This document shows, one piece after another, positions 9,252 through 13,255 of a stretch of 13,255 nucleotides of DNA (its first letter is position 1; each line of letters opens with the position of its first letter). The position numbers and the translations under genes are program-made. This stretch comes from an uncultured beta proteobacterium (GTDB lineage: Bacteria > Pseudomonadota > Gammaproteobacteria > Burkholderiales > Rhodocyclaceae). The notes beneath the pieces are model-generated. The model had not been told where the DNA came from and searched no databases. It saw only the letters and a list, made by a program, of their open reading frames with translations. The stretch covers positions 1 to 13,255 of the forward strand of contig CAIWVX010000056.1 in the NCBI GenBank assembly GCA_903916205.1, in the 5' to 3' direction.

Positions 9252-10016
9252 ATGTGGAACAAACCACAATTGATGACGGCCATTTCCGATCTGCTTTTTG
9301 TCGCAGCGGTCGCCGCATTGCTGGTGGCTGGCGTGCTGTGGTGTGCGCGTATGCCTTGGTTTCCATTGCGCGAAGTGGTCGTGACACACGCGTTGCGAGA
9401 AATCCGACGCAACGAGCTGGAGCATTCTCTGGCGGGGCAGATTCGAGGGAATTTCTTCAGCGTCAATCTCGATGGTTTGCGCCAGTCGCTGGAACAATTG
9501 CCCTGGGTGCGACGCGCCGAAGTGCGCAGACAATGGCCGTCACGCATCGAAGTGCGCATCGAGGAACATGTGCCGGCGGCTTTCTGGGGACAAAACTCAG
9601 GGCAATTAGTGAACACCTACGGCGAAATTTTTTCTGCGGCAATGAGTGTTGCGCCGCTTGCACCGATGCCGGTTTTAATTGGCCCGGCAGGGCTGGCACC
9701 AGAAATGCTCGAGTTCTACCAGCAGGCCGAAGAAGTGCTCAAGCCGCTGAACCTCTGGCCACGCAGTCTAAATGTTTCTCCGCGTCTTGCCTTGCAACTG
9801 CGCTTGAACGACGGCACGGTCGTCGAACTCGGTCGTCAGCAAACAAAGGCACCCGTGCGATTAAAGCTGGAACGTTTCGCCAACAATTATTCAAACGTGC
9901 TGGCCGTAGCACATCAGCGGCCAAGCTTTGTGGATATGCGTTATCCCAATGGCTTTGCGTTACGTGTCAATGCCCTGGCCTCACTGCCAGCAATGGAAAA
10001 TAAAGGAAAACCATGA
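9252..10016 (+). CDS. ftsQ: Cell division protein FtsQ
   Basis: Bitopic inner-membrane divisome protein, 254 residues, that links FtsL/FtsB and the septal synthases to the early division ring. A short cytoplasmic tail is followed by one hydrophobic segment at about residues 10-32, then a periplasmic POTRA domain (about 36-105: FPLREVVVTHALREIRRNELE split by NFFSVNL, LEQLPWVRRAEVRRQWPS, IEVRIEEHVPAAFW). The beta domain follows, including LVNTYGEIF and FVDMRYPNGFALRVN. LPWVRRAEVRRQWP is a strong family signature. The ATG is 3 nt after the ddl stop with only a weak GGGA upstream, so translation is probably coupled to ddl. The stop overlaps ftsA as ATGA. A parallel frame from 9245 is a shadow. 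Confidence 0.95.
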   Translation: MWNKPQLMTAISDLLFVAAVAALLVAGVLWCARMPWFPLREVVVTHALREIRRNELEHSLAGQIRGNFFSVNLDGLRQSLEQLPWVRRAEVRRQWPSRIEVRIEEHVPAAFWGQNSGQLVNTYGEIFSAAMSVAPLAPMPVLIGPAGLAPEMLEFYQQAEEVLKPLNLWPRSLNVSPRLALQLRLNDGTVVELGRQQTKAPVRLKLERFANNYSNVLAVAHQRPSFVDMRYPNGFALRVNALASLPAMENKGKP

Positions 10017-11242
10017 GCAGAGATAGCAAGGAAATTATCGTCGGGCTTGATATCGGCACCACCAAGATCGTGGCGCTGGTGGCGGAAATCAGCCCAGAAG
10101 GACGACTCAATATCATCGGCATGGGGTCGCAGGATTCCAGAGGATTAAAGAAAGGCGTCGTCGTCAATATTGAAGACACGGTGGCGACCATCTCGCGAGT
10201 GCTTCAAGAAGTCGAATTGATGGCCGATTGTAAGGTGAAGGATGTCTATACCGGCATCGCGGGGAGTCACATCAAGAGCTTTAACTCAAATGGCATGGTG
10301 GCGATCAAGGATAAAGAAGTAACGACGATGGATGTCGAGCGCGTCATCGAAACGGCGAGGGCCATGCCGATACCGGCGGATCAAGAAATTCTGCATATCC
10401 TGACGCAAGAATTCATCATCGACGAACAAGATGGTATTCGTGAGCCCATTGGAATGAGCGGCTTCCGCCTTGAAGTCAAGGTGCACATTGTGACCGGCGC
10501 GGTTTCGGCGGCTCAGAACATTATTAAATGCGTTCGCCGTTGCGGTCTGGAAGTCAATGACCTAGTGTTGCAGCCCCTGGCATCAAGCTATGCGGTGCTT
10601 TCCGAAGATGAAAAAGATCTCGGTATTTGCCTGATTGACATTGGCGGTGGCACCACCGATCTGGCCGTGTGGACTCAGGGCGCGATTCGTCACACCTGCG
10701 TTATTCCGATTGCCGGAGATCAGATTACTAACGACATCGCTATGGCACTGCGGACGCCAACACGCGAGGCCGAAGATATCAAGCGCAAGTTTGGTTGTGC
10801 GCTGTCTGAGTTGGCCGATCCAGAAGACGTGCTGGACGTTGCCGGAGTGGATGACCGGCCTTCACGGAAACTATCGCGTCGAGCGCTGGCCGATGTCATT
10901 CAGCCGCGTGTTGAAGAGCTTTTTGAGCTGATTCAGGCCGAATTACGCCGCTCAGGATTTGATGAGGTGCTGTCTTCTGGAATCGTCCTAACGGGAGGTT
11001 CGTCGGTTATGCCGGGGATGATTGAACTCGGTGAAGAAGTCTTCCATATGCCGGTTCGCTTAGGCATCCCCAAGTATCACGGAGCCCTTGCCGACGTTGT
11101 GCAAAACCCTCGTTTCGCAACGGCGTGCGGGTTGTTACTGGAAGCACAGGCGCAAAGAAAACGTGGTTTGAAGGTGCGTGAAACGCGGGACGCAAAACAA
11201 GTATTGGCCAGGATGAAGTCTTGGCTTGAAAAAAACTTTTAG
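10013..11242 (+). CDS. ftsA: Cell division protein FtsA (actin-like FtsZ membrane anchor)
   Basis: Actin-fold ATPase, 409 residues, that tethers FtsZ filaments to the inner membrane and recruits later divisome proteins. Nucleotide-binding motifs: GLDIGTTKIVALVAE (about residues 11-25), LIDIGGGTTDLAVW (D209 region) and LTGGSSVMPGM (326-336). The family-specific 1C subdomain is present (about residues 85-160, including IKDKEVTTMDVERVIETA). PVRLGIPKYHGALADVV precedes the end. The last residues, MKSWLEKNF, form the short amphipathic helix expected to dip into the membrane. The start is supported by AAGGAAAA just before the ATG. A 34-nt gap leads to ftsZ. Length and motifs are normal. Confidence 0.97.
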   Translation: MSRDSKEIIVGLDIGTTKIVALVAEISPEGRLNIIGMGSQDSRGLKKGVVVNIEDTVATISRVLQEVELMADCKVKDVYTGIAGSHIKSFNSNGMVAIKDKEVTTMDVERVIETARAMPIPADQEILHILTQEFIIDEQDGIREPIGMSGFRLEVKVHIVTGAVSAAQNIIKCVRRCGLEVNDLVLQPLASSYAVLSEDEKDLGICLIDIGGGTTDLAVWTQGAIRHTCVIPIAGDQITNDIAMALRTPTREAEDIKRKFGCALSELADPEDVLDVAGVDDRPSRKLSRRALADVIQPRVEELFELIQAELRRSGFDEVLSSGIVLTGGSSVMPGMIELGEEVFHMPVRLGIPKYHGALADVVQNPRFATACGLLLEAQAQRKRGLKVRETRDAKQVLARMKSWLEKNF

Positions 11243-11276
11243 TCAATTTAATCAGTTTTTAGCAGAGGAGAAAGCA

Positions 11277-12461
11277 ATGTTTGAAATTATTGACATGGAT
11301 AAGGAAGAGACCACCAGCGACTGGGGTACCGTGATTAAAGTCATTGGTGTCGGAGGAGCCGGTGGCAATGCCGTTGATCACATGATCCGTGAAGGCGTGA
11401 AGGGCGTCGATTTCGTTGCCGCGAATACTGACGCTCTAGCGCTTAAACGTTCGGTGGCTGACAAAAAGTTAAGCTTGGGCAAAACCGGCCTAGGCGCAGG
11501 GGCCAAGCCAGAGGCCGGACGTAATGCGGCGGTTGAGGAACGTGAAACAATCGCAGAAGCCATTCGCGGCGCGAACATGGTCTTTATTACCGCCGGCATG
11601 GGTGGCGGCACGGGCACAGGAGCTGCACCGATTGTGGCTGAAGTGGCCCGCGAAATGGGCATTCTAACGGTGGCCGTAGTAACCAAGCCATTTGCTTTTG
11701 AAGGCAAACGGATGAAAGTGGCCGAAGCCGGAATCGCCGAACTACAAAAGCACGTCGATTCGCTGATTGTGATTCTCAACGACAAGTTGATGGACGTGTT
11801 AGGCGATGATGTCTCGATGGATGACGCGTTTAAAGCGGCCGATAACGTATTGCGCAACGCCGTCGGAGGAATCGCCGAGATCATCAATATCCCGGGTTTA
11901 ATTAACGTCGATTTCGAAGATGTACGTACCGTCATGGGTGAAATGGGCATGGCCATGATGGGTTCAGCGAACGCGTCGGGTGTTGATCGTGCACGCCTCG
12001 CCGCCGAAAAAGCGGTGGCCTCCCCCCTGCTAGAAGGCATCAACCTTTCGGGGGCCAGAGGTGTGCTGGTTAACATCACCTCGACGCGGACGTTGAAAAT
12101 GAAGGAAGTGAATGATGTCATGAATACCGTCCGTGAATTTGCCGCCGAGGATGCTCACATAATTTTTGGTGCGGTCTACGACGAAAATATGGGTGACGAG
12201 ATTCGCGTTACCGTGGTAGCCACTGGCCTAGGCTTAGCGCAGCACAAAAGACAAACGTTCGAGATCATCAATACGCCGGTGATGCAAGCGACGGGTACCG
12301 GTGGTGGATACAACCAAGCCAATAACGCTGGAATCGACTACGGTCAGCTTGACTCCGTCCCAGCGGTCGTCCGCAAAGGGCGAGGAATCACTGAGGCATT
12401 GGAAAGTAGCGGCGTTGATCGCTACGACATCCCCGCCTTCCTACGTAAACAAGCGGATTGA
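11277..12461 (+). CDS. ftsZ: Cell division protein FtsZ (tubulin-like GTPase)
   Basis: Cytoplasmic GTPase, 394 residues, that polymerises into the Z ring at midcell. The GTP-binding domain shows VIGVGGAGGNAVDHMI, AANTDALAL, the tubulin signature GGGTGTG at residues 109-115, and the catalytic T7-loop region NVDFEDVRTVM. After the C-terminal domain a short variable linker (about 45 residues) leads to the conserved tail YDIPAFLRKQAD, the docking site for FtsA and ZipA. That tail is nearly identical to the proteobacterial standard. The ATG at 11277 has GAGGAG 7 nt upstream and gives MFEIIDMD, as in relatives; a TTG at 11226 in frame would overlap ftsA and is rejected. The 34-nt leader after ftsA may allow independent translation. 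It is the last gene of the cluster here. Confidence 0.98.
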   Translation: MFEIIDMDKEETTSDWGTVIKVIGVGGAGGNAVDHMIREGVKGVDFVAANTDALALKRSVADKKLSLGKTGLGAGAKPEAGRNAAVEERETIAEAIRGANMVFITAGMGGGTGTGAAPIVAEVAREMGILTVAVVTKPFAFEGKRMKVAEAGIAELQKHVDSLIVILNDKLMDVLGDDVSMDDAFKAADNVLRNAVGGIAEIINIPGLINVDFEDVRTVMGEMGMAMMGSANASGVDRARLAAEKAVASPLLEGINLSGARGVLVNITSTRTLKMKEVNDVMNTVREFAAEDAHIIFGAVYDENMGDEIRVTVVATGLGLAQHKRQTFEIINTPVMQATGTGGGYNQANNAGIDYGQLDSVPAVVRKGRGITEALESSGVDRYDIPAFLRKQAD

Positions 12462-12462
12462 T

Positions 12463-12510
12463 CCCCGGCGCTAATGTCTTATGCGGCAAACATGAGCGAT
12501 AAGCGCGGGG
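12463..12510 (+). terminator. Stem-loop directly after ftsZ, possible transcript end (weak)
   Basis: Starting 2 nt after the ftsZ stop, CCCC-G-GCGCT (12463-12472) can pair with AGCGC-GGGG (12502-12510), 9 base pairs with one bulged G. An alternative inner stem CTTAT/ATAAG (12478-12482 with 12499-12503) competes. There is no T-tract after it, so this is not a textbook intrinsic terminator; it could protect the mRNA 3' end or act with Rho. Confidence 0.35.
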
Positions 12511-12519
12511 GGTGATTTG

Positions 12520-12551
12520 GAATAACTTCTCTGCAAAAAAGTCAGTTATTC
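12520..12551. repeat. Perfect inverted repeat GAATAACT / AGTTATTC
   Basis: Two 8-nt arms (12520-12527 and 12544-12551) are exact reverse complements, separated by 16 nt that include a run of six A. The stem can be lengthened by one G-T pair. It could be a weak second stem-loop in the ftsZ 3' region or a protein-binding dyad. No function can be read from the sequence. Confidence 0.5.
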
Positions 12552-12628
12552 TCATTGCAAAAGCATTGTTTTGGATGGAGGCAGAATCGCATTCGACCTG
12601 ATCAAGCTGCCTTCGCCTCTTTTCCTTT

Positions 12629-12648
12629 TCACGATATATCTATCGTGA
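12629..12648. repeat. Perfect palindrome TCACGATA-N4-TATCGTGA, operator-like
   Basis: Arms 12629-12636 and 12641-12648 are exact reverse complements with the 4-nt spacer TATC. An AT-rich 20-bp dyad of this kind fits a dimeric regulator's operator as well as it fits a hairpin. On the + strand it is followed by ATTTGTT, a poor T-tract. No intact gene starts next to it, so a target is not obvious. Confidence 0.4.
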
Positions 12649-12807
12649 TTTGTTCCGATCTCCCCGTGGGCTCGGCTCGGCGAAGCGGAACGCGGTAATT
12701 GCGGAGAACTATACGTTGCATTATTTTCAGAAGCGACTCGCCGGGGCGTTGGCGTAGCATGGCAAGCAAGTTGTGGTGATAACGTCGGAATACTGCGATT
12801 TAGTTTG

Positions 12808-13131
12808 TTACTCTGACCGCAAAGCCTCTATCGGAGACATCTCTGAAGCCTTAAGTGCGGGATAAATCCCAAAAAACAAGCCTGTCGCCAAGGACATCCC
12901 TAAACCGAGCAGGATAGACAAGTAGGACAACGAATAGTCCCACCCCGACAACACGGCGAATAGGATTGAAATGATCAATCCAAGCACGATCCCGACCACG
13001 CCACCACTCACCGATAACAAGGTCGACTCACAAACGATCATCGTCATAATGCTCATCCTATCCGCGCCAATTGCCAGACGTAGGCCGATTTCCTTTTTTC
13101 GCTCAGCGATGCCGGCCAGCATTGCATTCAT
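12808..13131 (-). pseudogene. C-terminal fragment of a MacB/FtsX-type ABC transporter permease
   Basis: The minus strand encodes about 107 residues matching the C-terminal end of MacB-like permeases, which export substrates such as lipoproteins, peptides or macrolides. Visible are MNAMLAGIAERKKEIGLRLA followed by IGA (the coupling segment seen in this family as MNIMLVSVTERTREIG), two hydrophobic segments (about residues 36-60 and 70-95), the GIYPALKAS turn, and the end MSPIEALRSE. A complete permease of this type has roughly 390-400 residues, with an N-terminal membrane helix and a large periplasmic domain; these are absent. Homology stops abruptly at the ATG at 13131. The frame stays open upstream to about 13245 but that part is Arg-rich and unlike the family. 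GAGG lies 8 nt before the ATG, so a short product is conceivable. No ATPase partner is seen. Most likely a rearrangement remnant. Confidence 0.75.
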
Positions 13132-13255
13132 CCTAAAAACCTCAGTTACCCGATTCCGCCAGCATGATTTTCGAGAAATTGATGCGCGGAAGGTGGCGCA
13201 ATTCCGGCGAGGACGTGCTTGAGATGATCGCAGACGCGGCACCAAACGGTAATTG
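13132..13255. other. Unassigned right edge next to the permease breakpoint
   Basis: These 124 bases do not continue the permease. Two open frames run off the window edge: a + strand frame from the ATG at 13164 (begins MIFEKLMRGRW, about 30 codons, no ribosome-binding site), and a minus-strand frame that enters from the edge and ends with TGA at 13142-13144 (last residues KIMLAESGN). I recognise neither, and only one at most can be real. The next bases beyond the window would decide. Confidence 0.3.

Larger units (their letters stand above)
12462..12807. other. Gene-free stretch between ftsZ and the permease fragment
   Basis: About 346 bp in which I find no recognisable gene on either strand. 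Short open frames exist on the minus strand (for example a 43-codon ATG frame from about 12756 down to 12627), but none has a ribosome-binding site or familiar motifs. The stretch holds the post-ftsZ stem-loop and two perfect 8-bp inverted repeats listed separately. The lpxC gene that often follows ftsZ in proteobacterial dcw clusters is not here. Confidence 0.6.

Noticed and set aside
8688-9533. 281-codon minus-strand frame across ddl and ftsQ
   Set aside because: It is antisense to two clearly conserved genes; its His, Gln and Arg-rich composition has no recognisable domain.
9245-10003. 252-codon + strand frame almost as long as ftsQ, in another frame
   Set aside because: It lies wholly within ftsQ, is rich in Arg, Ala, Ser and Cys, and has no family motifs, whereas the ftsQ frame has a membrane segment and POTRA signatures. 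It is a shadow of biased codon use.
11226-11276. Upstream TTG start for ftsZ inside the end of ftsA
   Set aside because: The ATG at 11277 has GAGGAG 7 nt upstream and gives the usual FtsZ N-terminus; the 17 extra residues are not family-like.
11378-12121. 247-codon minus-strand frame inside ftsZ
   Set aside because: Ser, Thr, Ala and Pro-rich antisense shadow of the highly conserved FtsZ frame, with no motif.
12693-13255. 9-bp direct repeat CGGTAATTG at 12693-12701 and 13247-13255 flanking the permease fragment, like a target-site duplication
   Set aside because: About one shared 9-mer is expected by chance in a region this size, the second copy touches the window edge, and no inverted terminal repeats or transposase are visible between them.

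Overview
The window is a division and cell wall (dcw) cluster from a Gram-negative bacterium, most likely a betaproteobacterium (Nitrosomonadales or Gallionellales-like). That placement is inference. It rests on the gene order, on a MraY with the [16 protein letters not shown] segment, a DNPR motif in MurE (meso-diaminopimelate in the stem peptide), a Ddl with [13 protein letters not shown] and EVNTAPGM, and an FtsZ ending in YDIPAFLRKQAD. Base composition is moderately GC-rich by eye and looks even across the cluster.

Layout, all on the + strand: the 3' half of murE (1-735), murF, mraY, murD, ftsW, murG, murC, ddl, ftsQ, ftsA and ftsZ (ends 12461). Neighbours overlap by 4-10 nt or are 3-34 nt apart, with one exception: a 92-nt spacer between murC and ddl. 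The genes form one pathway. MurC, MurD, MurE and MurF build the UDP-MurNAc-pentapeptide stem, and Ddl supplies the D-Ala-D-Ala used by MurF. MraY and MurG make lipid I and lipid II at the inner membrane. FtsW polymerises lipid II at the septum. FtsQ, FtsA and FtsZ assemble the divisome.

The murC-ddl spacer is the most interesting part of the cluster. It holds a long imperfect hairpin followed by five T residues, directly in front of the ddl ribosome-binding site. It also carries a 35-codon reading frame that overlaps the murC stop and the ddl start. murB, which often sits here in related clusters, is absent. The spacer may be an attenuator, an internal terminator, or the scar of a murB deletion.

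Downstream of ftsZ the usual lpxC is not seen. About 350 bp without a recognisable gene contain several inverted repeats. A minus-strand fragment of a MacB/FtsX-type ABC transporter permease follows (last ~107 residues only), then unassigned sequence to the right edge. This looks like a rearranged or decaying junction. I saw no CRISPR, tRNA, rRNA, intact insertion sequence or defence system, and nothing that amounts to a clearly new multi-gene system.
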